Made by a program: the position numbers and the translations under genes. Below are positions 27,653 through 37,500 of a stretch of DNA of 63,267 bases, in pieces; position 1 is the stretch's first letter, and the number at the start of each line of letters is the position of its first letter. This DNA is from Acidobacteriaceae bacterium (GTDB lineage: Bacteria; Acidobacteriota; Terriglobia; Terriglobales; Acidobacteriaceae): positions 1-63,267 of the forward strand of contig JASIJX010000061.1 in assembly GCA_030049955.1 (NCBI GenBank), in the 5' to 3' direction. The notes beneath the pieces were generated by a model, which saw only the letters and a program-made list of their open reading frames with translations, was not told the DNA's origin and did no database searches.

Positions 27653-28630
27653 CACCCTAGTTCTGCCCTACTCTGTCTCTTGTTACTTCTGCATGGATGT
27701 CCTGGATCGAGCGGCCCGACGCGCCTTGTCCACCGCGCTACCGGGAGCACGCCGGAAGTGATCGCCGTGTACGAGGCGTGGTTCGGCCATCCGAGGCATA
27801 TCTCGGTGGGTTACTCGTCTCAGGATCCCGACGTGATCCGCGAACAGATCCACCACGCACAGACGATGGGAATTTCCGCATTCGTCGTGGATTGGTATGG
27901 CGATCGTCAACCCTTCATCGACAAGAGCTATTCCGTAATCCAGGATCAGGCGGCCAAAAACAAATTCCATGTGGCGATGATGTACGACGAGACCGACGAG
28001 GACGACGGCGCCACGGACGAGGCCATCGCGGATTTCACCGAGTTTCATGATGCCTACCTGTCGCCAAAAGCGCCTGGTCACCAGGCGTACCTCACTTACG
28101 AAGGACGGCCCGTGATCTTCATTTTTCCCAAAGGCGGGCACACCAACTGGTCGAAAGTGCGCGAGGTAGTGAATAAGTGGAACCCGGCTCCATTGCTGAT
28201 CCAGGAGAACGCGCCAGGCGCGGACGCCAGCGCATTTGACGGGTTCTATGCCTGGATCAATCCCGGGGACAAGGGTTGGGACGCTAATGGCAATAACTGG
28301 GGCGAGTCGTATTTGAACAGCTTCTATGAAACGATGAAAACAAAGTACCCCGACAAGATCATCGTTGGTGGCGCATGGGCTGTCTTCAATGACGCGAAGG
28401 CGTCCTGGGGATTGAATCGCCACATCTCAGCGCGCTGCGGGCAGACTTACAGCGACACATTCAACTTCTGGCGGCGTGAATTCCCGCCGGACCAGCCCAT
28501 TCCGTTCATCCTGATCGAAACGTGGAACGATTACGAAGAAGGCTCAGCGATCGAGCGCGGCATCCCAAACTGCGGCAACGGCGGCCAGGAGCTGCCGGCG
28601 GCTGCGGCTATGCGGGTGCAGCAGAAGTAA
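27644..28630 (+). CDS. GH99/GH71-like glycoside hydrolase, probable lipoprotein
   Basis: The product has 328 residues from the ATG at 27644; the GTG at 27638 would add two. The signal ends in LLHGC, so lipid attachment is likely. The region VIAVYEAWFGHPRH, then DPDVIREQIHHAQTMGISAFVVDWYG, followed by IPFILIETWNDYEEGSAIERG, matches the GH99/GH71-like or WbsX-type fold, in which such ETWNDY motifs lie near the active site. The usual substrates of relatives are alpha-mannans or other glycans. The gene is divergent from the flippase gene by about 190 bp and is monocistronic. A role in trimming or releasing the exported polysaccharide is a reasonable guess. Confidence 0.75.
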   Translation: MLTHPSSALLCLLLLLHGCPGSSGPTRLVHRATGSTPEVIAVYEAWFGHPRHISVGYSSQDPDVIREQIHHAQTMGISAFVVDWYGDRQPFIDKSYSVIQDQAAKNKFHVAMMYDETDEDDGATDEAIADFTEFHDAYLSPKAPGHQAYLTYEGRPVIFIFPKGGHTNWSKVREVVNKWNPAPLLIQENAPGADASAFDGFYAWINPGDKGWDANGNNWGESYLNSFYETMKTKYPDKIIVGGAWAVFNDAKASWGLNRHISARCGQTYSDTFNFWRREFPPDQPIPFILIETWNDYEEGSAIERGIPNCGNGGQELPAAAAMRVQQK

Positions 28631-28724
28631 ACCGCTCCTTAAGGCGCTTCACTCATCCCGTGCTCTCATCGAACCGCATATGGTTCGCGCAATGTATCCA
28701 ATTCAATTGCGCCGGACGCAGCAC

Positions 28725-28752
28725 AGCGCTTCGCTCATCAAGACGAAGCGCT
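28725..28752. terminator. Hairpin after the GH99-like gene
   Basis: AGCGCTTCG and CGAAGCGCT make a perfect 9-bp stem with a 10-nt loop. It lies 95 bp beyond the stop of the GH99-like gene. There is no T-tract on either strand. It is likely a transcript-end or mRNA-stabilising structure. Confidence 0.35.
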
Positions 28753-28791
28753 CCTGTCACGGCACGAGGAGAGAGGATTGCCGAGCAGACG

Positions 28792-28822
28792 GACGATCCT
28801 CCGGCGCTGCCGGAGGATCGTC
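28792..28822. terminator. Strong hairpin at the end of the GT2 operon
   Basis: A perfect 14-bp stem (GACGATCCTCCGGC with GCCGGAGGATCGTC) and a GCT loop start five bases past the stop codon of the minus-strand GT2 gene. No T-run follows on either strand. Its position between converging genes suggests a Rho-assisted or processing-type 3' end for both. Confidence 0.5.
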
Positions 28823-28827
28823 AACAT

Positions 28828-29826
28828 TTATGCTGCTTTGTTGGCGCCCTTCTCGATAACAGTAAAGTTTCCCGTGGACAACGGCACTACGCCAAGCTGG
28901 CTTGCCATCTGCGCCTGGACGCGGTGTACGTGGCTGATCAGAGACAGTGGCCGATTGCGGACCTCGTCGTAGACGCGGCCGACATATTCGCCAAGCAAGC
29001 CCACCGAAAGCAGCAGCAGGCTCCCAATGAAGAACATGGCGCCGGTAATGCCCAGAGCTGCTCTGGTGACAGGGAGCCGGGCCGCAAGCATTGACAGCTC
29101 GAAGATCCCCGCCATGCAGGTCGAGAAACCGAACAGGGCGAAGCTCAGCCGCAGCGGCTTATAGCTGAAGCTGGTGATGGCATCCATCGCGTATTTGATG
29201 CGGCTGATGAACGACAGCTTGCCGTCGCCTCCGGCACGGTCCTGGCGGTCGTAATACACAATGCTGTTCTTGTATCCCACCCAGGCGCGCAGGCCAGGCA
29301 GGTATCGGTTCTTCTCCCGCATGGCAAGAACCGAATCAAGGGCCTTGCGATCCATGAGGCTGAAGATGCCCGCGTTGAGCGGGATGGGATAGTCCGAAAG
29401 CGATCCCAGCACGCGGTAGAAGAGCGGAAACAGAAGGGCGAGCAGCCTGCGGCTTTCCTGGCGGCTGCGCCGCACGGCCACTACAACCTCCGCGCCATCG
29501 TTCCAGGCTTCAATCAGCTCAGGCAGCACCTCAGGCGGATCCTGAAAATCTCCGTCCATAAGGATCACAGCGCGGCCATGGGCCGTGGCCAAACCGGCCG
29601 AGATCGCGCCCATATGACCCCAGTTGCGCGACAGCTCCACGACTACAACATGGGAATCTACGCTTTGCAGGCCCTTCAGCAGCTCCAGTGAGGAGTCTGT
29701 GGACCCGTCATTGACATATACAACCTCCCATTCATTCACTACACCCGTCAACGCACTGGCAACAGCCTCATGAAAACGAACAATTAGTTCTTCCTCGTTG
29801 TAGATCGGTACAACCACTGAGACCAT
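28828..29826 (-). CDS. Family 2 glycosyltransferase with two C-terminal TM helices
   Basis: The product has 332 residues from the ATG at 29826, with AGGAG 6 bp upstream; the open frame extends further, but that part overlaps the next gene. Residues 1-230 are a GT2 GT-A domain with MVSVVVPIYNEEELI, EVVYVNDGSTDSSLELL, AVILMDGDFQDPPEVL (metal and nucleotide sites) and a downstream DRQDRAGGDGKLSF. Two C-terminal hydrophobic helices (about 240-260 and 270-300) follow. This is the polyprenyl-phosphate glycosyltransferase type (ArnC/GtrB-like), which loads a sugar onto undecaprenyl phosphate. It ends the five-gene operon and could provide lipid-linked sugar for the GT-C-like protein at its start. 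Confidence 0.92.
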   Translation of the reverse strand: MVSVVVPIYNEEELIVRFHEAVASALTGVVNEWEVVYVNDGSTDSSLELLKGLQSVDSHVVVVELSRNWGHMGAISAGLATAHGRAVILMDGDFQDPPEVLPELIEAWNDGAEVVVAVRRSRQESRRLLALLFPLFYRVLGSLSDYPIPLNAGIFSLMDRKALDSVLAMREKNRYLPGLRAWVGYKNSIVYYDRQDRAGGDGKLSFISRIKYAMDAITSFSYKPLRLSFALFGFSTCMAGIFELSMLAARLPVTRAALGITGAMFFIGSLLLLSVGLLGEYVGRVYDEVRNRPLSLISHVHRVQAQMASQLGVVPLSTGNFTVIEKGANKAA

Positions 29827-29902
29827 AGACTGCTCCTGGACTTCTGATTTGAACGAACCATTTCTTGCCTTCCTTTCTTGCTTCCGGCTTCGCTTTCCTG
29901 GC

Positions 29903-30400
29903 CTATTGCGTGTCGGCCTGGAGGACGCGCACACGCCAGCGCACTTCCGCTGGCGTGAGGACGACGATATAGCGAGCGTGCACCTGCCGGATCGATAAAG
30001 ATTTGTCGTGATCGAAAACCTGCACTTCGTAATCCACGGTATCTTGCAACTGGATGGACAATCCTTCTGGCGAGTAAAACACGATTTGAAGATCGTGCGC
30101 CTTGTCCGTGTAACGGGTATGAATGCCTGCGGCGGCCTGCTCATGAATGGTTTGTGTGAGCTTATCCTTGGCTGTGCCCACAAAATCCGCATTGAGCAAT
30201 GCAGGCTGATTTTGGTTAAGCGCGGCGCGCATGGTCTTCCAGGACTCCAGATAATCGCGAATGGCGCCCTGTTCCGTCTGCTCCGCAAGCGCCCGCGGCC
30301 CATCGAGATGCGTGGGCTCTACGCGCACAGTCGCTTGTGCGGCCGCCGTTACTGAAGCCACAGCGAAGATTGCGCCAAATGCCAGAGCCGCCTTTCGCAT
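29903..30400 (-). CDS. Secreted protein of unknown function (NTF2-like possible)
   Basis: The product has 165 residues with a signal peptide (MRKAALAFGAIFAVASVTAAA). The mature part has a helical region (AIRDYLESWKTMRAALNQNQ) and then strands, ending VHARYIVVLTPAEVRWRVRV. The helix-then-curved-sheet layout resembles NTF2-like domains, but no motif fixes it. It starts directly after the stop of the previous gene (TAAATG), so it belongs to the operon. Proteins of this context are probably periplasmic helpers of the envelope system. Confidence 0.6.
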   Translation of the reverse strand: MRKAALAFGAIFAVASVTAAAQATVRVEPTHLDGPRALAEQTEQGAIRDYLESWKTMRAALNQNQPALLNADFVGTAKDKLTQTIHEQAAAGIHTRYTDKAHDLQIVFYSPEGLSIQLQDTVDYEVQVFDHDKSLSIRQVHARYIVVLTPAEVRWRVRVLQADTQ

Positions 30401-31333
30401 TTACTGTCTCTCCCAGCGAATCTGATTGCCCATTACCACTCCGCTTGCCACCGAGATGACCGCTCCCGAGTGCGCGGGCATTTCCACCTCGGCAATGCCC
30501 CGCTTGATAGGAACGTCCACTGTCGACTCCAGGCCGTTGTATGCCTCGGTAAAGGTCACCACCGTTCCGTCCGGCACTGCATTCCCGCTGCAGTCGCGAA
30601 TCGGAGCCGTCTCAAGCTTCACTTCGCCTCGGTCGGGGCTTGCTGTCATCTTCAGACCGCAGGGATCACCCGGGACCTGTCCGATAATTCGCGCGCTTGA
30701 AACATTTCCGATTCGCGCAACGAACTTATCGTTGCCCTGGTGGTCCGTAGAATTCATCTCCGCCCAAGCGGCGCCATCCCGGCTGATCACGGTGCGTGTC
30801 TGCGTTCCGCCTGCCGGGCCGGTGAGATCGAAGTTTACCGGCAGCGGTGCAGTGATCAAATTCTCATACGCGTCAAACACGTAGACTGCGCCGGTAATGC
30901 CGCCTTGCAGGCGTACCGGAAGGCGCGACGGCTTGGCCAAAAAGCTTACGTCTGCTGGTTGAGCAGCCGGCTTTACCGCGAGCGACTCTGTCACATCAGT
31001 TCCATCGCCAATAAGAATCACTTGATAGTTGCCGGCGTTGTAGAGCGTGCCCGCGGCGAAGACTGTTGTCTCTCCCAACTGCACTTCACGTTTGATCGCC
31101 TGCCCCAGGCCGACGATGTAGAGCGTTCCCTTGCCGCTTCCGCTGCTTGTGACGGAGAACGCGCCGCCCGCCTCGATGCTCGAGGGAAGCGTAAGATTCC
31201 CGCTCTGCGCCGGCGCCGGTTGCGCAGCAGCAAAGATCGCGCCTAACATCGCGCCAAGGATCGCGCTATGGACCGCGCCAACGATCCTCGAATGACTCGT
31301 GGCGTCAGCCGGAATCAATCGTCGATGGCTCAT
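30401..31333 (-). CDS. Secreted Ig-like domain protein
   Basis: The product has 310 residues, with a hydrophobic N-terminal signal segment (SAILGAMLGAIFAAAQPAPA). About three beta-sandwich units are suggested: LPSSIEAGGAFSVTSSGSG, then an internal segment with GAVYVFDAYENLITAPLPV, and a C-terminal PDGTVVTFTEAYNG, which resembles Big/invasin-like Ig domains. No catalytic residues were seen. Its start overlaps the preceding gene by four bases and its stop abuts the next ATG, so it is translated as part of the operon. A periplasmic or surface scaffold is likely. Confidence 0.65.
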   Translation of the reverse strand: MSHRRLIPADATSHSRIVGAVHSAILGAMLGAIFAAAQPAPAQSGNLTLPSSIEAGGAFSVTSSGSGKGTLYIVGLGQAIKREVQLGETTVFAAGTLYNAGNYQVILIGDGTDVTESLAVKPAAQPADVSFLAKPSRLPVRLQGGITGAVYVFDAYENLITAPLPVNFDLTGPAGGTQTRTVISRDGAAWAEMNSTDHQGNDKFVARIGNVSSARIIGQVPGDPCGLKMTASPDRGEVKLETAPIRDCSGNAVPDGTVVTFTEAYNGLESTVDVPIKRGIAEVEMPAHSGAVISVASGVVMGNQIRWERQ

Positions 31334-32460
31334 AGCATGCCCTCCGAGCTGTACGAAGACACAACCGTGCGCTCGCTGCTGATACTGTGCGCCAGGTCCT
31401 CGGGAATGTGGATGTCGAACTTCGCTGGCGTCTGCGGCAACAAGGCCCGGTCAATATATTCGTCGGCTACCCACACCACCTGGCCAGTGTTGTTGTAAAA
31501 CGTGCCGAGTACGTGCGCCACGTTGACCACCTGTCCGCTCTGGTTGATCAACTCGCCGGTCAGCGAGGCATTGGGAGCGGGGTTCAGATGCGCATTATCG
31601 ATCGCAATCACCGGATCTGCTGACGCAGGTACGAGCGTCGAGAAAGGCGTCATGCGGATGCTGCCCACATCGGAAAGCTGGGCATCGGGGAAGTTGATCA
31701 GGAACGGCGTAACCTGCTTGGGCAGAAGTATGTGCGAGATTTTGTCGAAGCTTCCCTCGCTGGCGATCGGGGTCTGGGATTTGGAAAGGAGAGTAGCGTT
31801 CACCGAGACGTAGGCTGGCACAACGTCTTCATTCAGCAACTCGCCCAAAATGACTACGCCCTCGGCCCGTTGCACGGGATGCATATCGATGATGCGTACG
31901 TGCGGGGCTTCCACGCTTTGCGCGCCCCAGTCATCGCCCGGACCCGGGTAGATCACGTCCCAGCGTAGATAGTTCACCGGGATTACCTGCGGCGGCACCA
32001 TCGGCTTCTTCACGATTGGCCAGTCCGCCTGCCAGCGGTCGCCGTTGCGCACTACATGCAGATCGCGAGAGCTCGAGGAAACGCCGACGACCGTGGACCA
32101 GTAAATGTTCAGCCGGATATCGGCGTCATTATCGGAGGCGCGCAGCGGCCGCACGTCGAAGTGATCGAGCGTGGCGTAGGTACGCAGGCTCGGGTAATAC
32201 CCGGTGATGTCGTGCTCGAACTCTTCTTCGGAGAATTCCGCCTTGTTTCCCAGACTGTCATAGGCGCGGCCCCAGGCACGCGCCTTGATCGCGCCGGCCA
32301 GGTTGCGCACTGCCAGTTCCGGAGTGGTGGGCGAGGGCATAATGCCTTCGCCGCCGGCGTACGCGCGCGCAGCTGGGACCGGGGAAAGCGTCCCGATAAT
32401 GACCAGCACGACGGTCGCACCGCCCAGAAGTACAGCTAACATGCCTCCCTTGATATTCAC
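31330..32460 (-). CDS. Membrane-anchored periplasmic protein of unknown function
   Basis: The product has 376 residues. A hydrophobic N-terminus (MLAVLLGGATVVLVIIGTLS) anchors or exports it. The next part (PELAVRNLAGAIKARAWGRA) looks like an NTF2-like or DUF4878-type module with AYDSLGNKAEFSEEEFEHD. The C-terminal half is beta-rich, with VVILGELLNEDVVPAYVSVN and LTGELINQSGQVVNVAHVLG, typical of FxLYD-like interaction domains. The gene overlaps both neighbours by four bases. A role as periplasmic adaptor in the same complex as the GT-C-like protein is inferred from co-translation only. Confidence 0.6.
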   Translation of the reverse strand: MNIKGGMLAVLLGGATVVLVIIGTLSPVPAARAYAGGEGIMPSPTTPELAVRNLAGAIKARAWGRAYDSLGNKAEFSEEEFEHDITGYYPSLRTYATLDHFDVRPLRASDNDADIRLNIYWSTVVGVSSSSRDLHVVRNGDRWQADWPIVKKPMVPPQVIPVNYLRWDVIYPGPGDDWGAQSVEAPHVRIIDMHPVQRAEGVVILGELLNEDVVPAYVSVNATLLSKSQTPIASEGSFDKISHILLPKQVTPFLINFPDAQLSDVGSIRMTPFSTLVPASADPVIAIDNAHLNPAPNASLTGELINQSGQVVNVAHVLGTFYNNTGQVVWVADEYIDRALLPQTPAKFDIHIPEDLAHSISSERTVVSSYSSEGML

Positions 32461-34205
32461 GACACCATCCTCCCGGGCAAGAGATCATCATCCACCGGAT
32501 AGCCTTCGGCGGCTTCCTCACGTCCCTTTTCTGGAATCAGCAGGACCAGAATCGCCAGAATGCTGCTCCCGAACGGGAAAATTCCCCACATCAAGCCCTG
32601 CCAGCGAGGAGGCATTTGCGGTGCGTTCAGCGGAGCTGCCGGAGGAACCCCATCCTTGCCCCACACCGCTACTTGGTTGTCATCCAGGCTGTCGACTTTG
32701 CGCCATCCGGCGAAGGTCAGTAGCGGATCGTAGTAGGGGTCATGCACGAAAACCCATTTGAGCCCGTAGTGATCGGCGTGCATCAGCATGGCGCGGAGCG
32801 CGTCCAGGCCGCCCTTATCAAAATATTTCGAGTTGGACAGCGAACCGCCGCCGTACTTTGTCAGCTCCGGCAGCATGCGGCCCGAGTTCCACTCGCCGTC
32901 CACGCTGCTGGCGTCTGTCAATCGTGCAAGGTGTGCGATCTGGTTGCCAAAACCCAGCGTCACGTAACGGTATTGATCGTGTCCATCACGGTTCAGCCAG
33001 CTTGCCACCCACTCCACATTCAGGCCGGATGAAGATTCGGCGGGATGGAAAGTAGACCAGGAAACCGCCAGCGCACACGTGGCAGCCGCTGCTACCGTTA
33101 GCCACCCGATCGCGCGTGTGCGATACCGGGCGACTAGATCCGACGCAAACAGGCCGACAAAAGGCAGCGCAAGCAGAGTGGCCCAGTAGCTGAAGCGCTC
33201 CATTGTCAGAACGTCGAAAGCGCGGCCAAGCAGGATGGGCCCCACCGGCGTCGTCCCGCCCAGGCCCAGCAGGAATGTGACCCAGAAACCGAGCAGCAGC
33301 GGCCTGAGCCGCGGCACGGTAGAACCGCGCCAGAAGATAAAGGGCAGCGCCAGAATCATGGCGCCATAGGGAACGATGAAGTAGTTCACGCCCCACTGCG
33401 GGCTCAGGATGTAGTTCGCGCGGCTGGGGTGGGGAATCGGTGTCTGTGTGACGGGATAATGGATCAGTGCAATCCAGAAGGGCAGCAGCACAATCGTGAT
33501 CGCTGCTGAGACGACAACCGTGATCGCAATGCTCCGGATTAGGAACGGGCCCAGGCCGACGCGTTCTCCCTGCGTGCGATCCATAAACGCCAGCGCCAGC
33601 ACCGGCAGGGCGAAGAAGAACGATCCGAAGAGAAGCGTGGCATGGTGCGCGGCTGCGGCTGCGACAAACAAAGCCGTCGCCTTTACAAAGGAACGCCAGT
33701 TCCCGAGCCGCACCCAATCAAAAAGGAAAGGCAGGGCGTTCAGATAAAGAGGCGCGGCGGCGGTCGTGCCTAGCTGGCCGGCCGAATAGACCAGAAAACT
33801 TTCCGAGCCAACAAATACCGTGGCGATCGCCGCAAACGAGGCAGCGCGCGGGCTTACCCAGAGCTTTGCGAACCGGTAAACGCCCACAACGAGCAGCAGT
33901 ATGGCCACAAACTGCACGGCCATGTACGCCATCTCCAGGCCTAAGATCTGCGACAGCACAGCCACCCATTGCTGAGGCAGCGGCGGATAGGTCGTCTGCG
34001 AAAAGCCTGCATACCACTTCGGGTTCCACGGATCGAACCAGTGGTGCACATAATGCGAGGCGAAGAAGATATGAAAATTCGTGTCGTACGACTTTAAAGG
34101 CAACTTCATCAGCAACAGCGGCAGGTGAACTACCGTAGCAAGAAGCAAAATGAGGCTGATCGGTATGGGACGTTGTGAAGAATCGATCGACTCGTTTTTT
34201 TGCAC
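32457..34205 (-). CDS. GT-C-like membrane glycosyltransferase (PTPS-related type)
   Basis: The product has 582 residues from the GTG at 34205, which has GGAGAGG 5 bp upstream; the ATG at 34238 has no such site. About 11-12 helices are visible. After the first helix comes a periplasmic loop with LKSYDTNFHIFFASHYVHHW, including an acidic-x-asparagine patch like the active-site loop of GT-C enzymes, then WYAGFSQTTYPPLPQQW. This pattern fits PF10131-like (6-pyruvoyl-tetrahydropterin synthase-related) membrane proteins. The C-terminus carries a soluble insertion before the last helix. It heads the five-gene operon and probably uses lipid-linked sugar made by the GT2. Acceptor unknown. Confidence 0.75.
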   Translation of the reverse strand: MQKNESIDSSQRPIPISLILLLATVVHLPLLLMKLPLKSYDTNFHIFFASHYVHHWFDPWNPKWYAGFSQTTYPPLPQQWVAVLSQILGLEMAYMAVQFVAILLLVVGVYRFAKLWVSPRAASFAAIATVFVGSESFLVYSAGQLGTTAAAPLYLNALPFLFDWVRLGNWRSFVKATALFVAAAAAHHATLLFGSFFFALPVLALAFMDRTQGERVGLGPFLIRSIAITVVVSAAITIVLLPFWIALIHYPVTQTPIPHPSRANYILSPQWGVNYFIVPYGAMILALPFIFWRGSTVPRLRPLLLGFWVTFLLGLGGTTPVGPILLGRAFDVLTMERFSYWATLLALPFVGLFASDLVARYRTRAIGWLTVAAAATCALAVSWSTFHPAESSSGLNVEWVASWLNRDGHDQYRYVTLGFGNQIAHLARLTDASSVDGEWNSGRMLPELTKYGGGSLSNSKYFDKGGLDALRAMLMHADHYGLKWVFVHDPYYDPLLTFAGWRKVDSLDDNQVAVWGKDGVPPAAPLNAPQMPPRWQGLMWGIFPFGSSILAILVLLIPEKGREEAAEGYPVDDDLLPGRMVS

Positions 34206-34520
34206 AGTTGCCTCTCCGGACAGGATGATTACATCCATTCAATTCAAATGTGGGAATCACATCAGCAGAGCGCGGAATCGACCTCGCGTTCACTGCAAAT
34301 ATGAAAGAAAATGGGACAAAACGTACTATTGTTTCGATTGGCGAATGGCCCGTGCGGTTGCCTTTCGCAAACACTTGCACGCCCTGGGGAACATGGCTCT
34401 CCAACGTTTGATGCGGGTTGCGGAACAAGGTTCGTCGCGCCAACGATTGCGATTTGAGCCAACATTCGGCCGAAAGTTCGAATCAAATCCATCACCGTGA
34501 AGTTACGGTGGTGATTCCCT
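34206..34520. other. Divergent intergenic region of the polysaccharide cluster
   Basis: About 315 bp separate the GT-C operon (-) from the TPR/barrel gene (+). No gene is seen. A small inverted repeat, CACCGT-GAAGTT-ACGGTG at 34493-34510, lies ten bases before the TTG start at 34521 and could form a hairpin in the leader. No convincing -35/-10 pair was found on either strand. Confidence 0.4.
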
Positions 34521-37500
34521 TTGATTGCTAGACCTCGATTACTGAAAACTGGGTTCTTGTTTGTCTTCGTTGGGCTGACCTGCGCTGCCGGCGCACAGGT
34601 CTACCAGGTGGGGCAGGATAACTCCGCCAGCCCGCAAGCTCCTGCAAACCGCCCTGCTGCAGATCAATCGCACGCGGATCAATCGCAGTCGCTCGGCTGG
34701 GGCTCAAATATCCAGAACGCGCGTCTAGCTCGTGCCGCGCAACTCGCCATCCAGCAAGGCAACAAAGCGCAGGCCGTGGATTTCGCCCAGCGCGCAGCTC
34801 AGTCTGCACCGAACGATCCGCAGCTATGGTTTCTGCTCGGCTTCGCAGCAAGAATCGATGAACGGTTTCAGCTCTCGCTCGATGCCTACAACAAGGGTCT
34901 CAAGCTCAATCCCGGCTCGCTCGACGGTATGTCGGGCGTGGCCCAGGATTACAGCCTGATGGGCCGCACCAACGATGCGGAAAATCTGCTCAAAAGAATC
35001 ATCGCGTCCGACCCGCGGCGGCGCAACGACGTGCTCATACTGGGCGAAATCTACATGCGCAGCAGGGACTACAACAATGCGATTGATTGGTTGAACAAAG
35101 CCGAAGCGCTGCAGCCGGATGCGCGCTCGGAGCTGCTATTGGCGCTCTCCTATCAGCAGCTCAAGCAGATGGACCAGGCCAGCCGCTATCTGGACATGGC
35201 CAAGCGCCGCGCTCCAAACAACCCCGATGTGCAACGTTCGCTGGCCGGTTACTACCGGGAAGTTGGCAAATATTCCGAGGCAATTGCCGCGCTCAAATCC
35301 ATTCGCAATCCCAGTCCGGACGTGGTCGCCGAGCTTGCCTACACGTACGAGCTCGACGGCAACCCTGACGATTCAGCTCGCCTGTACGCGCAGGCTGCAG
35401 ACTCCGCCCCGAAGGATTTGGGGCTTCAGCTCGCCGCCGCACAGGCTCAGGTGGCCGCCGGAAAGCTTGAGGGCGCGGAGTCTTACCTCACGCGCGCCCA
35501 GGGAATTGACCCAAACGCCTACCGCCTGCATGCGATTCGCGGCGAGGTCGATCAAATTCAAAATCTAAACGACGATTCAGTGAAGGAATATCAGACGGCG
35601 ATCGCGCACCTGCCGCCTGAACCCCCTGAAGGACCGCTTTATGGCATCCAGTTGCACATGGATCTCGTAGCGCTCTACCGTGCTGTCGGCTCTGAGGATG
35701 CGGCCCAGCATGAACTCGCAACAGCCCAGAGCCAGATCAAAGCTGTCGACGGGTCCGGGCCGGACCGCCCGCAGTACCTGCGGCTTCGCGCGCTCATCAA
35801 GCTCAGTGCGAACGATGCGGATGGCGCTCTTGCCGACATCAAGGACGCGCTCGCTGCCAATCCGGACGATCGCAACAACCTCCAGTTAAACGGCGACATC
35901 CTGATGAAGCTCAACAGGCCGGAGGATGCGATCGCCGTTTATAAGCGCATTCTGGCGCAGGATGCCAATAACCGTTTCGCCCTCACATCGATCGGCTATG
36001 CCGAGCGCGCAGCCGGTCGCGACCAGGATGCGGAAAAATACTTCAAGCAACTCGCTGCAGCGGATCCGAAGCTCTATGTCCCCTATCTGGCTCTCGGCGA
36101 CCTTTATGCCGCCCGTCATCAGTACTCGAAAGCCCAGGCCGAGTACAACAAGGCTCTTCCACTCGCTCCGGACAACGGCCTGATCGTCGCTGGAGGCTTA
36201 AACGCCGCAGTCGAAGGACACGATCTGAAACTTGGAGCCGCATGGATGGCGCGCATCACGGATCCGATGAACCGCGATCCGCAGCTTCTGCGCGAAAAAG
36301 AGCGCTACCTGAGCTTCAAGGGCGACTACGCGCAATCAGCCGCTGTAGGCAGACAGGCCATCAAGGTCCTGCCCCGCGATCGCGACGTTGTTGTCTATCT
36401 GGGATACGACCTGCTCTATCTCCAGAAATATGACGACCTCCTAGCGCTTACCTCGAGCTACATGAACGTTTTGCCTAAGGAGCCGGATATACCGCTTCTG
36501 GCCGGCTACGTTTATAAGCACAACGGGGACAAAGAAAAGGCAGAAGAGGCATTCGGCGAAGCCATCAAGCGCGACCCGGACCACGTGGAAACCGCTTACG
36601 TGAACCGCGGTTATATGCTCAACGACCTGCACGAGCCGGAAAGCGCGGCTGCGGATTTTGAAACTGCGCTGAAGATGCAGTCAAACGACGGCGAGGCGCA
36701 CCTCGGTTTGGCATATTCGGATCTCGACTTGCAAAAGTACCAGGCGGCGCTGCGTCAGTCTGCGTTGGCCGAGAAAACCATGGGCGATATTCGCGACGTG
36801 CATGTGATCCGTGCGACGGCCTACGCGAATCAGGCCCTTCTTTCCAAGGCTGTTGTCGAGTACCGCGCGGCGCTGAAGTTTACGCCGAATGATGGAATGC
36901 TCCACCTGGGGCTGGGAAATGCGCTGCTCTCCCTTCGCCACTATCATGCTGCGATCGACGAGCTGCAGCTGGCTGCCAAGTTCACGCCGGACGATCCCCA
37001 TTCCTACGCGCTGTTGGCCAGCTGCTACGCAGAGCTGGACGATCGGCAGCAAACAGTCCATTTTGCCGAGCTTGCGGAAAAGCATTCCCTCTCCTCTTCG
37101 GGCGTGGAGCAGAGCCAGATCCTGGTGACGACCGGCGAGGCGCTGCTCGACCTGGGCGATGAAGCTGCTGCGATGAGCCGCTTCTCGCGTGCGCTTTTGG
37201 TCAAAGGCAGTGACCGGGTGGGCGTGCGCCTGGCCATCGCCGGCCTGATGGCGCATAAGGAGCACGCTGAGGATGCCGAACGCCAGATCGCGCTGGCCGT
37301 TATGGAAGCAGAAGCTGGCGAGACAGCCGCGCCTACCGGCAAACAATACATAGCTGCTGCGGATGTCTTCAGCTCGCTCCACGAATACGATCTGTCGCAG
37401 AACTACCTGCAGCGGGCCAAGACGGCGGGCGCTCCTGATCCCCAGGTGCGCATTGGCTTTGCGAACAATTACCTGGCGCTCGGCGAGACAGAAAAAGCAT

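Noticed and set aside
34460..34500. tRNA-like T-loop string (GTTCGAATC) near 34477
   Set aside because: No matching acceptor or anticodon stem could be folded around it.
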